From positions 6,326,001 through 6,390,000 of the forward strand of contig NC_079885.1 in the NCBI RefSeq assembly GCF_029227915.1: DNA of 64,000 nucleotides, written 5' to 3'. Positions 1 to 8,295 of this stretch are shown in pieces. A program made the translations under genes and the position numbers. Positions within the stretch are counted from its first letter, which is position 1. The number at the start of each line of letters is the position of its first letter. The notes beneath the pieces were generated by a model that made no database searches, was not told the origin of the DNA, and was given only the letters and a program-made list of their open reading frames with translations. This stretch comes from Hydractinia symbiolongicarpus (Eukaryota; Cnidaria; Hydrozoa; Anthoathecata; Hydractiniidae).

Positions 1-132
1 CCTTCCCAGGCACATGAGATATCAGGGCAGCATCCAGCAGCTTCTTCTGAAGCAATAGCTCATGATGAAAAAAAGGCCATCATTATCACGGCGGGAATAG
101 GGCTAATCCTTGCGTATATTTGGATGAAATAG
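1..132 (+). CDS. C-terminal end of a tail-anchored small protein (partial)
   Basis: Reading from base 1, 43 codons stay open and end at a TAG (130-132). The visible part is a polar, Ala/Ser/His-rich stretch followed by a hydrophobic segment of about 15 residues, AIIITAGIGLILAYIWMK, at the extreme C-terminus. A C-terminal membrane anchor of this kind recurs in several Polinton small proteins of this element (compare 2,823-3,221 and 5,631-5,780). The start is outside the window. The function is unknown; a virion-membrane or minor structural role is only inference from the context. Confidence 0.5.
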   Translation, partial: PSQAHEISGQHPAASSEAIAHDEKKAIIITAGIGLILAYIWMK

Positions 133-162
133 GTCTAATGTGTTTATAAACATACCAGACTC

Positions 163-838
163 TCATCTATTCTTTCCACCCTTACTCCTCTTAGCCTCCA
201 CGTAAGCCACAACGATACCTACGGCGCCTGCTATGGCCAAATACAAGTGTTTTTTCACAAATTCCACAACCTTGGCAGCCACCCAAAAGAAAAATGATAC
301 GATGGTACCAATATTGCCAGGCAATGCGGCCCCAGCCTTGCCTGCTAGATAATTTCCGAGCCTTTCCAGTTGCTTTTGTACAAACCCTTTGCTACCACCA
401 CCTCCTCCAGCACCTGCTGCTGCCCCACTACCTCCTGTGAGTGCTAGGACCAAGGTCGACACGAGCAAGCCAATGGCACTCACGATGTTTGTTATATTTA
501 TCCCTTGTTCTTTGAAGAGATTGGTCAATTTTTCTCGTAGGGATGTGTCATCCCCAGATATTTTCATCAGCTCGGACTTAATAGACCTCAGTTCCTTAAA
601 AACCTCGGAGGAAAGACCGTGCATACCCAGTTCATCCTTCTTATCTTCCTTCAATTTCTTCAATTCCTTCTCAAGATCATTAATATCCTGAAGCCTTCGT
701 ACCCCGGGCTTCTGCTTTTTAAGTTCTTTTAACTTACCCTCTTTCGTATTTATCTCGCTATTATATTGTGCAAGTTTATCCTTCACCCCCCTTAATAGTC
801 TTCTGCAGGTTTTCAATGTCGAGCTTTAACTTTCTCAT
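163..838 (-). pseudogene. coiled-coil plus hydrophobic C-terminal Polinton protein, frameshifted near its start
   Basis: The ATG at 838 overlaps the stop of the upstream gene (ATGA overlap, 835-838) and opens 18 or so codons of Leu/Lys-rich coiled coil. The frame then breaks in a run of six C at 786-791 and continues in the frame that ends at 163. The rest, about 215 residues, has a Lys/Glu/Leu-rich coiled coil in the first 60 residues, a hydrophobic segment followed by a Gly/Ala-rich linker (residues ~105-142), and two further hydrophobic segments before a basic tail. A similar layout is seen in the second Polinton relic at 54,808-55,201. It is probably a membrane-associated structural protein; the exact role is unknown. 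The single break lies in a homopolymer, so an assembly indel is possible. Confidence 0.6.
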
Positions 839-1471
839 ATCAGGATCTTGATCTCATCGTCGATGCCCGTGAACGAAGTATCTGCATAACCCTCTATGTC
901 ACGAGCAATAGTTTGAATGCTATCAATTGTTTTCATTTCAATCATCTCACCATCCTCTTTACCCGAAGTCTCCTCACCCTTCTTAACAAGAACATCAACC
1001 TCCAGCGCAAGGTTCTGAGCCTGTGCCCAACCACCATTATTGGGGGTAGAGACATACTTAGTGAAGCCCATATCGCGAATATCTCGAGCCGTAAGACCAT
1101 ATTTGTGTAATGTACTTAATGCTAGGAACCCTGTTCCATTCTCCTTCGTAACCATTATACCTTTGAAAAAAGCTGTTCCATTCACGTGTAAAGCTACCCC
1201 TGGTGATATTGATATCTATCCGGTTTTTATCCAGATGTCCTAGATCTTGATTATTCAGATGTGTGTAAAAAGCACTTACCTCTTCCTCTAGTATAGATTT
1301 TGTTATTCTATCAAGTGTATCTTCCGCTGTGCTGGATCCCTGCACGTCTTTGAGCCCACGGAACTCCTGCGGCACAAGGAGTTCACTAGGGACATTCTCG
1401 GGCCCAAGATCATCCATCTGAATGCCTTCCTCTGGCGTAAAGTCATCTTCATATCCCGGATTATCAGCCAT
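835..1471 (-). pseudogene. uncharacterised Polinton protein, one frameshift
   Basis: An ATG at 1,471 opens an acidic N-terminal region (rich in Asp, Glu, Pro). The reading frame changes in a six-A run at 1,166-1,171, where the sequence NSFF continues in the other frame as FFKGIMVTKENGTGFLA and so on to a TGA at 835. The second half contains a compact segment, FLALSTLHKYGLTARDI, that I associate with a recurrent but unnamed Polinton ORF. There is no membrane segment. It directly precedes, and overlaps by four bases, the coiled-coil gene at 163-838, and it is divergent from the capsid gene across a gap of about 70 bases, which should hold promoters for both. A structural or virion role is inference only. 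The break is in a homopolymer. Confidence 0.55.
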
Positions 1472-1542
1472 TTATTTCAACCACCAGCCTGCCTAAATAA
1501 TTGTACGGAACTATCTTAAATCCGCATAAGGAGGTAAAAACG

Positions 1543-2767
1543 ATGTATGGGATGAAAGGTAAAAAACAAAAGGTGAAGATCAGCCACATACCCAGCACAA
1601 TCAACCAGAACGAAGATTTCTACGTAGAGATCCCTAACGTTGGTCAAAACGATGTGATATTTCCAGGCTCAAGTTGCTGTTCGACCTGGAGCTTACTGGC
1701 AGCAATAAGAAACGTACAATTGTGAGCAACATCGGCAAGTCCCTGATACAGAACCTTCGTATAACACTCAACGGGAATGAAATTCAAAACATACAAGATT
1801 TTAATATCCTCGCTGTGTATCGAGATCTCTGGATTTCAAAATTTGACAGGGACAATAACCTGATCCTTCAGGGTATCAGCAACGACGATGGAACAATCCG
1901 TGCGTTGCAGGTGAAGGCTAGTGACCATGTTGGTAATGACGAAGAAAAAGCTATTGTGGCAGCGTATGGCAACATTTTTTGCATTCCTATAGGCAAATTT
2001 TTGAGTTGACTCGTGATCTCCCATTCTACTAGGCTGGAATACATGATCGACTCCAATTCATCCTGCATTTCGCGTCTTACGGTGATGTCATAAAGAACTC
2101 CGGAACCCCAGCTGTTGGGAGCACGGCGGAAAAAGCAGCCGATGCTAGTTATAAAATTACCAATATTGCGCTCGAGTTTGATAAGGTGAACAACGAAGAC
2201 CTCGCAAGTGCGATGATGAGCCGCTATTCCCGGCTTGCCCTACCTTACGAGCGTATACTTCGCAGCAAGGTTGTGACCCTTAAAAAGGCTGACACCACCT
2301 ACAACCTACAATGAGATACGCCCGCTAAATCGCTGAAAGGCGTGTTACTCCTATTCCAGGATCCCGGTGTAGTTAAAGCATATATTGGTAATGATAAGAA
2401 ATTCTATAATCCTGGCATATCGTCGGTCAGTGTTAGCATAGAGGGCGAACCAAACGAGCTCTATAGCCACGCGATGTTACGCAGGGATCATCTAGAACAA
2501 GTGGCTGCGTTGCTGGGATCCAATGATTCCATAGTGACCATAGGCCAATTCTTTACGGAAAGGTATGGGCTCTTCGTCGACTTCAGAGCAAGTCCGGACC
2601 ATACCCTACACGGGAACGGGAGGCCTCTCCAAAGATTATCGGATGGGATTACGCTGCATATGACCAAGAAGGCCGACGGCACTGGTGATATTAGATGTTA
2701 CGTGTATCTCTTAATGGATGGTCAGGTCAATATCCTGGATGGGAGGTTCCACAGTGTTGAGTATTAA
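1543..2767 (+). pseudogene. Polinton major capsid protein (double jelly-roll type), broken
   Basis: This is the virion shell protein of the element. The ATG at 1,543 follows an AGGAGG-like stretch that is probably coincidental in a eukaryote. The N-terminal part is open to about 1,672, where the frame shifts; the next part runs to about 1,998, where a T run shifts it again; a TAG lies at 2,030-2,032 and a TGA at 2,312-2,314, both in the third frame, which then stays open to the stop before 2,768. Segments such as IGKSLIQNLRITLNGNEI and the C-terminal LLMDGQVNILDGRF match my memory of the cnidarian Polinton capsid family; the total of about 408 codons is in the range for that family. With two shifts and two stops it cannot be translated as one protein. 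It is convergent with nothing; the next gene follows after 55 bases. Confidence 0.75.
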
Positions 2768-2822
2768 GACCAAATATTCAGTATCACGCGTTATTCTATA
2801 GCTCATAAACTATAGAATAAAC

Positions 2823-3221
2823 ATGGCAACAATTGGCGTACTCGTGGCGGGTGCAGCGATTAACGCGCTAGCATTCTCAGGAAGTAACTTCTTATTCAGT
2901 AAACTCAGTGAGCATAGTGACGAAGAGCGACGAAGGCACGATCTAGCCGTCGAGAAATTACAAGCTGCCCAAACTCAATGGGTCCGTGATAGACAGAAAA
3001 AAATAGACTGGTATAACCGACGGCGGGAGGAACAAAGGCAAGCGGGTCAGAGTTTGAAAGAGCTTGATGAGGGTATTCAAGAATATTATATCGCGACGAT
3101 CGAGAAGGCCCCTAAGTTATCCGACTTCTACACACCCAGCAAACAGCAACAAGACGGTGAGCTGACGTTCATCGTAGGGTCCTTGGCTCTGCTGGGTTTC
3201 TCGGTGTACAGATATATGTAA
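2823..3221 (+). CDS. intact 132-aa two-ended membrane/coiled-coil Polinton protein
   Basis: The ATG at 2,823 starts an unbroken ORF. Residues ~3-25 form a hydrophobic, small-residue-rich segment (GVLVAGAAINALAF), the middle is a long charged helix rich in Glu, Arg, Lys and Gln (residues ~28-100) with a HDLAVEKLQAAQTQW core, and residues ~113-131 form a second hydrophobic segment ending in VYRYM. I recognise this architecture and the HDxAxEKLQ-like core from a recurrent small ORF located between the capsid and integrase genes of cnidarian Polintons; it has no assigned function that I know. Its intactness next to broken neighbours is notable. It may be a minor virion or membrane protein. Confidence 0.7.
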   Translation: MATIGVLVAGAAINALAFSGSNFLFSKLSEHSDEERRRHDLAVEKLQAAQTQWVRDRQKKIDWYNRRREEQRQAGQSLKELDEGIQEYYIATIEKAPKLSDFYTPSKQQQDGELTFIVGSLALLGFSVYRYM

Positions 3222-3631
3222 GGTCGTTTTTGACATGTATAATAAATATGACAAAAGTAAAGCATGTTGTTTCGGCCGAAGAAGCCGAAAAGCTAAGCCA
3301 AATATACTACACTCCGGAACATCTCTGGATTGGACGGAAAGCCATTAAACTGCTCTCCGAGCAGAGTGGTCTCTCTAAAAATAAAGTTATTCACTGGCTA
3401 TCTCGCCAATTGCTCTGGCTCCGACATATCAAAGGGCCCAAGCGCATCAACTACCCACATTTCACCATCACGAAACCCAACGAGATGCACCAATTTGACT
3501 TGCTCCACATGCCCCATGATAAATTATATGGAAACACCTATAAATACATCCTCACAGGAAGTCGCGGTGACGAGAACAGGTGTGTTGATTGTGGAATCAC
3601 TATTTGTAGGTCCCTGAGTTAAAGTTTAATT

Positions 3632-3973
3632 ATGTCAAGGATTAATGAAGAAAATATATTGAAACAGTCGGAAATACCCATTGTCTTGGAAAAAGACTCA
3701 AGAAGAAGTGAAGTGAAGTCAGAAAGTGACGAAGCATTTATCGACAGAATGTATGACGAAACGAAGGTAAAAGCGCAGCGCTCTAATAAATGGGAAAGCA
3801 AATTTACTTTTACGGATCGCTTTGTTTTGGAAGAGTTGTTTATTTCGTATCGTGAAAGAATAAAATTTCTTGAGGAGGAACTTAGATACAAAAACAACTT
3901 AATAAATCGCATTCTAAGTCTTTCAAGTTCTGAGAAATCACTGTTCCGTGACGAGCATGCCTTCACAGATTGA
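3632..3973 (+). CDS. ORF upstream of the RT, coiled coil, probable non-LTR ORF1-type fragment
   Basis: An ATG at 3,638 (MSRINEENILKQ) opens about 111 codons. The C-terminal half is a charged helix with FLEEELRYKNNLINRIL, a short coiled coil of a kind I associate with the region before the RT in cnidarian retroelements. It precedes the RT remnant at 4,000-5,370 in the same orientation. There is no zinc knuckle. It may be the tail of an ORF1 or the start of the RT polyprotein; it is not a Polinton gene by position, since integrase similarity lies on both sides. Confidence 0.4.
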   Translation: MSRINEENILKQSEIPIVLEKDSRRSEVKSESDEAFIDRMYDETKVKAQRSNKWESKFTFTDRFVLEELFISYRERIKFLEEELRYKNNLINRILSLSSSEKSLFRDEHAFTD

Positions 3974-3974
3974 A

Positions 3975-5370
3975 AACGCTAATTTTATCAAAAAAATTCC
4001 ATTGTATGAAAATGTAATCCCAGAGGAATCATCAAAACCACTTGGACATAATAATTCAGATAGTTGCAGACAAAATTTGCTTGCCACTTACAAACTGCAT
4101 AAATTCTTGCATCACTGACGGTATATTTCCATCAGTACTGAAACTATCTGAAGTTATTCTCGTTTTCAAAAAGGGTGACAATTCTCGGAAAGAAAATTAC
4201 CGACCAATTAGTATTTTAAATAGTTTTTCTAAAATTTCGGAACGGCTTCTATTTAATCAGATTTCTAGCTATTTTTAACCAATATTTTCATCATTATTAT
4301 GTGATTTTAGAAGTAAATATAGCACCCGAAATGCTCTATTTCGCCTAATTGGTAAATGGCATCAGTGCTTAGATAAGTCTGGGGTGGTGGGAGCTGTCTT
4401 AATGGACTTGTCAAAAGCATTTGATTCCATAGATCATGGCCTTTTAATCTCAAAATTGGCTGCTTATGGTTTTGATAGAAAAGGTCTTTACCTTATGAAA
4501 AGTTATCTCTCTGGACGTTTTCAAAGAACCAAAATCTGCAGTTCTTTTAGTGAGTGGCTCTCAATTGTTTTCGGCGTTCCACAAGGTTCTATTCTCGGTC
4601 CACTTCTGTTTAATATATTTATAAATGACTTATTACTATTTATTGAAAAAACTGATATTTGCAACTTTGCTGATGATAATACAATCTACACTTGTGGATC
4701 TCAATTAAATGAAGTCATTGCTGACCTTCAGCATGACTTAAATAACGTATTAGCCTGGTTTGAAAACAACCAATTGGTTGCTTATCCAGTTTCAGATGAT
4801 GTTTTAAGGTTGTCTACACAGTGATACTTTATCGCTAAGAATAAACAATAACTTTCTAGTCGCATCGGAATCTGTAAAATTATTAGGCATTACTATTGAT
4901 AGATGTCTCACTTTTAATGAGCACATCTCTAATCTATGTAAAAAAGGAAATAGCAATGTCAGATGTCTTTACAGAATAAGACGATTCATTAGTTTTGAAC
5001 AATCAAAGTTATTGCTTAATTCCTATATTTTATCAATATTTACCTATTGTCCCATTATATGGATGTATTGCAGTGCTGTGCAGTATATATTAATCATTTC
5101 AACACACAAACGTGCATTGAGAGCTGTAACAAAAGACTATCATTCCAGTTATCAGGACTTGTTGGTAAATTGTAACTGTGTGCAAATTCACGAACTGCAT
5201 TTACGTATAATCTGCATAGAGATTTATAAAACATTAACAGACGAAAATCCGTCATTTATGCAGTCTTTTTACGCTATAAGACGTATCAGTTACAATTTGC
5301 GCAGCAAAAATAGTCTACTTTTACCATCCACAAGTTCAACACGCTTTGGTACTAGATCTTTTTTGTTTCA
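3975..5370 (+). pseudogene. reverse transcriptase of a CR1/Jockey-like non-LTR element, decayed
   Basis: Three open pieces together cover most of an RT domain: 4,042-4,278 with ENYRPISILNSFSKISERL, 4,384-4,824 with LSKAFDSIDHGLL, GVPQGSILGPLLFNIF and the catalytic FADDN (near 4,660-4,690), and 5,012-5,370 with the C-terminal region that in this family ends in an RFGTRSFLFQ-like motif. The pieces are in different frames or separated by stops. No endonuclease domain is visible upstream. The motif set fits the Jockey/CR1 group. It is truncated at both ends and inactive. Confidence 0.7.
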
Positions 5371-5630
5371 AAGTTGGAGTCCTTCAACAAGGTACTCGCG
5401 GAAAGATTGTTCAAGCCCCAAGATACGCAAGAATTGGTCACTGACGAACAGAGTACCACATGGGTCAAGCACCTGCACACTATCGTCAAGAGTTTGAACA
5501 ACACCAAGACGGCTATGATCGGAATGAAACCTTCAAAGGGCATCAAACTAGATGAAGTACCTCTTGCAAATGAGAAGCACCCGGAGGAAAAACCGATGTG
5601 TTAAATAAGGTAAGTGACATTTTATTTGAT

Positions 5631-5780
5631 TTACATTACTCCAACCAGGGTGATTATTAGGACAGACATTAATATGAAAAAATACATGGTGTTCTTCTGA
5701 TACCTTACCTTTTCCAGTGCATCACGAAGATCTTCATCAAGGGCCTCCAGACTCCGCTCTAGATAAGGGATTCTATCCAT
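5631..5780 (-). CDS. 49-aa coiled-coil, tail-anchored small protein
   Basis: An ATG at 5,780 opens 49 codons to a TAA at 5,631-5,633. Residues 1-30 are a charged amphipathic helix (PYLERSLEALDEDLRDALEK) and residues ~33-49 a hydrophobic anchor (MYFFILMSVLIITLVGVM). It lies 47 bases after the ATPase stop on the same strand. I associate a small ORF of this build at this position with other Polintons. No function is known to me; a membrane-attached structural or accessory role is inference. The short length makes chance possible, but the clean helix-plus-anchor pattern argues for a real gene. Confidence 0.5.
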   Translation of the reverse strand: MDRIPYLERSLEALDEDLRDALEKVRYQKNTMYFFILMSVLIITLVGVM

Positions 5781-5826
5781 TTCTTCGTGGCTGATTTTTT
5801 AATTGATGTATGTATGACATATTTAC

Positions 5827-6444
5827 TTAATCCAATATACTCCAGCCCCGAGGATGGTCCAGTCTATTATACAAACAGGCATGTTTGGATTTTTTCAACT
5901 GATTCTTGATCGACTCCCAGTCATCAGGTTATCAGGTTAGTGATATCAGGTTAGTTTCTTCATCGATCAATTTGAGATCCCTTCTCTCATGTGGGTACCA
6001 GAGGAACAACTGTTTCTTTTGCCAATAAAGATTTTTAGGCAAAGCTGTGTAGGATTGTGTGAGAAGCCAGAGACTGTGCTTCCTGTGTCTCCCGCTAGTG
6101 GCTAATTCGAGCAGGCTCTGGCAACTTTTATCCATGGATTTATTAGCGATCATGTGATCTACGATAAATAAGCTTTATTCCCCCGCAAGGAGGTTTGATA
6201 ATTTGCTTATCCAATCAAACAAATTATCACCTGGATCAATAAGAAATACATAAGGATCTTTCCAAAGCGATGGTCTATCGAGATAAGTGGCATTCCATCG
6301 CAGAGTAGGGCAGAGTATAACGATATTGTGGAATTGTCCCCTATACTCATGCTCAAGCAGGTCCAAAACTCTTTGAGTTTTACCGCACGACGTAGGCCCT
6401 GTGATTATTGCTGTGTGCGGGTGTAGTATAATATCCAAGCTCAT
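5827..6444 (-). pseudogene. genome-packaging ATPase (FtsK/HerA-type, A32-like), two breaks
   Basis: This enzyme would pump element DNA into capsids. From the ATG at 6,444 the frame carries a Walker A motif GPTSCGKT (residues ~16-23) and reads to LSNLLAGE, then a TAA at 6,175-6,177. The same frame resumes directly after the stop with a hydrophobic Walker B-like segment (LFIVDH) and the GRHRKHSLWLLTQSY sensor-like motif. Near 5,930 a short tandem duplication (AACCTGAT repeated three times with small changes) shifts the frame; the correct C-terminus continues to a TAA at 5,827-5,829. The length of about 205 codons is close to the usual 200-230. Two lesions, one nonsense and one small duplication, inactivate it. 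Confidence 0.75.
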
Positions 6445-6490
6445 TTATTCTTCATATATACCACGTGGTATACATGAAACTTGTAGGTGC

Positions 6491-6697
6491 TTACTTCTTC
6501 GGGACAATGGAGGCTGGTAGCCAACCTTTTGAAACGGCCACCTCGCGGCTTCCTCGACCAGCTGTAAAATATGCTACCATTTTCATAACATCGCTGGTAT
6601 CCAACTTAGTCGAAGGACTCGAGATCCCAAGAAACTTCTTCCCAACCATAGCATATCCAATTGTGAACCCGAGGTCAACGACTGTCTCATATATCAT
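6491..6697 (-). CDS. small hydrophobic Polinton protein
   Basis: The frame is open from about 6,757, but the first ATG is at 6,697 and gives 68 residues; a non-ATG start upstream would add 20. The upstream gene's TGA (6,754-6,756) lies in the start region, so the genes are nearly contiguous. Residues ~4-25 are weakly hydrophobic (VVDLGFTIGYAMVGKKFLGI), the C-terminal half is Ala/Gly-rich and basic. I associate a small ORF with a GF-x-x-GY core with cnidarian Polintons. The ORF is intact. The function is unknown; a membrane association is likely at best. Confidence 0.5.
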   Translation of the reverse strand: MIYETVVDLGFTIGYAMVGKKFLGISSPSTKLDTSDVMKMVAYFTAGRGSREVAVSKGWLPASIVPKK

Positions 6698-6753
6698 ATC
6701 GATGATTTCCTTTTGCGGAGGGGTAACATTTGAACTTATGTTTATATTATACC

Positions 6754-7112
6754 TCACCGCATCTTTAAAATATCAATATCTGGCTTAGGCTCCTGCCTCA
6801 CGCTTGGTTGGTGAGATATGTCATATGCCGCAGGCTGCTGGGTACTCGCGGATTTTTTACGGATAAAATATATGACACCACCAATACATCCGATCGCGAG
6901 TAGGCTTCCACCAATTTATATTCCACCTGACTGTACAGAACTCACTCCAGAAGAGGTAGTAACTGTAGTAACAACGGCATCCTCTTGTTGCCTTAGTTCT
7001 TCCTTTCTCTTCTTCATCAGTGCAGCTAACTTGTGACCTTAAAGGTCAATTCCCACGATGCTTCACTGGTTTTTGTTATTACCCTCTCTTCTTGTGATTG
7101 TTCAGTGCTCAT
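6754..7112 (-). pseudogene. single-pass membrane Polinton protein with two frameshifts
   Basis: An ATG at 7,112 starts a hydrophilic region (MSTEQSQEERVITKTSEASW) that stops at a TAG about 29 codons later. A second frame carries a Lys/Glu-rich helix (MKKRKEELRQQ) and a Thr/Ser-rich linker to about 6,925. A third frame holds a clear transmembrane segment, LLAIGCIGGVIYFIRKK, and a polar tail to the TGA at 6,754-6,756. Order and composition (helix, linker, membrane anchor, tail) read as one gene of about 118 codons. Both breaks are outside long homopolymers. The function is unknown. Confidence 0.5.
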
Positions 7113-7140
7113 TTCTTTATAAGCCTTGTGGCATATAAAA

Positions 7141-7446
7141 TCACTTCCCTTTTACAGAAAGATGGAGGGATAGACCCTGTTCCTCAAGAATCTCCATAGT
7201 CTCTTTTATCCCCGTGAGTATGGACTCGGGAGTACTTAAATCTCTCTCAAAGTAACTCAGGAACTCCCTAAATGTTATGGGTTCTTTCTTAGGTGGAGCT
7301 ATTCCGAGCCTCCTCTGTTGGCGGTTCCATTCGGCTAGTCTCTTACCTGCCGCAACCCTTCCCGTGTGTTTTTTGTTTACCTCAACAATTTTTTCAATGG
7401 TCTCGGTTTGTTGTTGGTTGATAATAATACTACACGCGCTGCTCAT
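7141..7446 (-). CDS. intact 101-aa basic Polinton protein
   Basis: The ATG at 7,446 lies 17 bases inside the end of the preceding gene (stop at 7,430), an overlap typical of compact viral genomes. The protein is unbroken. Residues ~24-50 are strongly basic (KKHTGRVAAGKRLAEWNRQQRR), matching a recurrent Polinton motif with the pattern RVxxGKxLAEWN that I recall without a named function. The C-terminal half (residues 55-101) is an amphipathic, more acidic helix-rich region. It might bind DNA or a capsid partner; this is inference from charge only. Confidence 0.65.
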   Translation of the reverse strand: MSSACSIIINQQQTETIEKIVEVNKKHTGRVAAGKRLAEWNRQQRRLGIAPPKKEPITFREFLSYFERDLSTPESILTGIKETMEILEEQGLSLHLSVKGK

Positions 7447-8023
7447 CTTTTTCTTGTTCTACATCAACCTTATCTTCATTCATCTTGGACGCAGGTAGTT
7501 GACAGTGGTTAATTGCATGGGCAGCTACCAACAGAGGTTCCATGAATCGACCGAATGCTGTATAGACGAGGATTCCAAGCTCGGTCATAGACTCTCCAAT
7601 GATCAAATCATTTTCTAGATCCTTACGGAGAGCATCGACATCATTGATGAGTACAAAATTGTTGATGGCTTTGGTATACATACTTATCGCATGGGTACTG
7701 AGAGCCAAGACAGTCTTCTCTCCCTTTTCCTGCAGTTCGCGTGCAACGAAATCAGCGTGTATTTTCTCGAGAACATCGGGTGATGCCTTGTCCAGGAAAC
7801 CATTAGTACATTTTCTCGGTAGTAAATGGGGCTTGGATTTGCAAGCATCCTTGAGAACCTGACGTTTATCTAATATTTGATCGAGCGCTTCTGCTGGGGT
7901 ATCGACAACATCGAATATTTCTGCTAATTCGTGAGCCATGTTTATTAAACGTCGATATTTCAAATAACCGAGGATGATTAAGATGTATGGGAGCAATATA
8001 GCGATCAGGATTATTAAATCCAT
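7430..8023 (-). CDS. intact 197-aa Polinton protein with N-terminal membrane anchor
   Basis: The ATG at 8,023 starts an unbroken ORF. Residues ~2-21 are a strong hydrophobic anchor (LIILIAILLPYILIILGYL), followed by a helical domain. The segment NGFLDKASPDVLEKIHADFV (~84-103) and later THAISMYTKAINNFV and LGILVYTAFGRFMEPLLVA form a conserved-looking core that I associate with a frequent Polinton ORF of unknown role. The acidic Glu/Asp/Lys tail ends the protein. It overlaps the next gene by 17 bases. It is likely a virion or membrane protein; its survival as an open frame next to broken replication genes is noteworthy. Confidence 0.7.
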   Translation of the reverse strand: MDLIILIAILLPYILIILGYLKYRRLINMAHELAEIFDVVDTPAEALDQILDKRQVLKDACKSKPHLLPRKCTNGFLDKASPDVLEKIHADFVARELQEKGEKTVLALSTHAISMYTKAINNFVLINDVDALRKDLENDLIIGESMTELGILVYTAFGRFMEPLLVAAHAINHCQLPASKMNEDKVDVEQEKDEQRV

Positions 8024-8068
8024 TTTTATTTGCAGCTTTGTGTATAAAGGTGGTGCCTCACAACACCT

Positions 8069-8245
8069 TTACTGCTTATTAGTGCGCATAGGTCGTAATA
8101 CTTCTATCCCAGGCCTCGTTATATCTGATATGTCCCGCGGTCCAGGCTGCTGCTGTTGTACCGTGGGTTTTTTTATTTCTGCAATGTTGGGGTTACTAGA
8201 TGGTTCAACCCATACCCAGCGCCCTGGGTGACCACAGTTACCCAT
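8069..8245 (-). CDS. 58-aa small ORF at the polymerase end
   Basis: An ATG at 8,245 opens 58 codons to a TAA at 8,069. The product begins MGNCGHPGRWVWVEPS and continues Pro/Gln-rich with PTVQQQQPGP. The frame is also open upstream to about 8,293 without ATG. It has no recognised domain. It sits between the truncated polymerase end (8,296) and the anchor protein gene (8,023), so it may be a genuine small gene or the relic of whatever lay beyond a deletion that removed the polymerase C-terminus. Chance is not excluded. Confidence 0.35.
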   Translation of the reverse strand: MGNCGHPGRWVWVEPSSNPNIAEIKKPTVQQQQPGPRDISDITRPGIEVLRPMRTNKQ

Positions 8246-8295
8246 ACAAAAAATCGCTCGCAATCTTCTTCCCAGGGCATATTTTTTTATCAACT

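Larger units (their letters stand above)
3557..5370 (+). mobile_element. non-LTR retrotransposon fragment inserted in the integrase gene
   Basis: The segment carries remnants of a reverse transcriptase in the same direction as the integrase. Its limits are set by where integrase similarity stops and resumes. There is no poly(A) or microsatellite tail at the 3' junction and I see no target-site duplication; the RT reading frame runs straight into integrase sequence near 5,370. Both ends of the retroelement are missing. A deletion of integrase sequence accompanies the insertion, so the structure looks like a repair or recombination product rather than a standard target-primed insertion. Confidence 0.6.
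3248..5604 (+). pseudogene. Polinton integrase, core replaced by a reverse transcriptase fragment
   Basis: The retroviral-like integrase would insert the element into the host genome. The 5' part (3,248 to about 3,556) has the N-terminal region with YYTPEHLWIGRKAIKLL and the first catalytic aspartate in the HQFDLLHMP motif, ending at KYILTGS. The 3' part resumes near 5,371 with ESFNKVLAERLFKPQD, which holds the third catalytic residue (the Glu of ESFN), and stays open to 5,604. The stretch that should carry the second catalytic aspartate, roughly 70 codons, is absent; in its place lie about 1.8 kb of non-LTR retrotransposon sequence in the same orientation. After 5,604 the C-terminal domain is lost. 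The gene is dead as an integrase. Confidence 0.7.

Noticed and set aside
389-691. Open plus-strand frame opposite the coiled-coil Polinton gene
   Set aside because: It is the antisense shadow of the minus-strand gene: Pro-rich where the real gene encodes Gly-rich linker.
1525-1542. AGGAGG sequence before the capsid ATG as a ribosome binding site
   Set aside because: The host is a eukaryote; the match is most likely coincidental.
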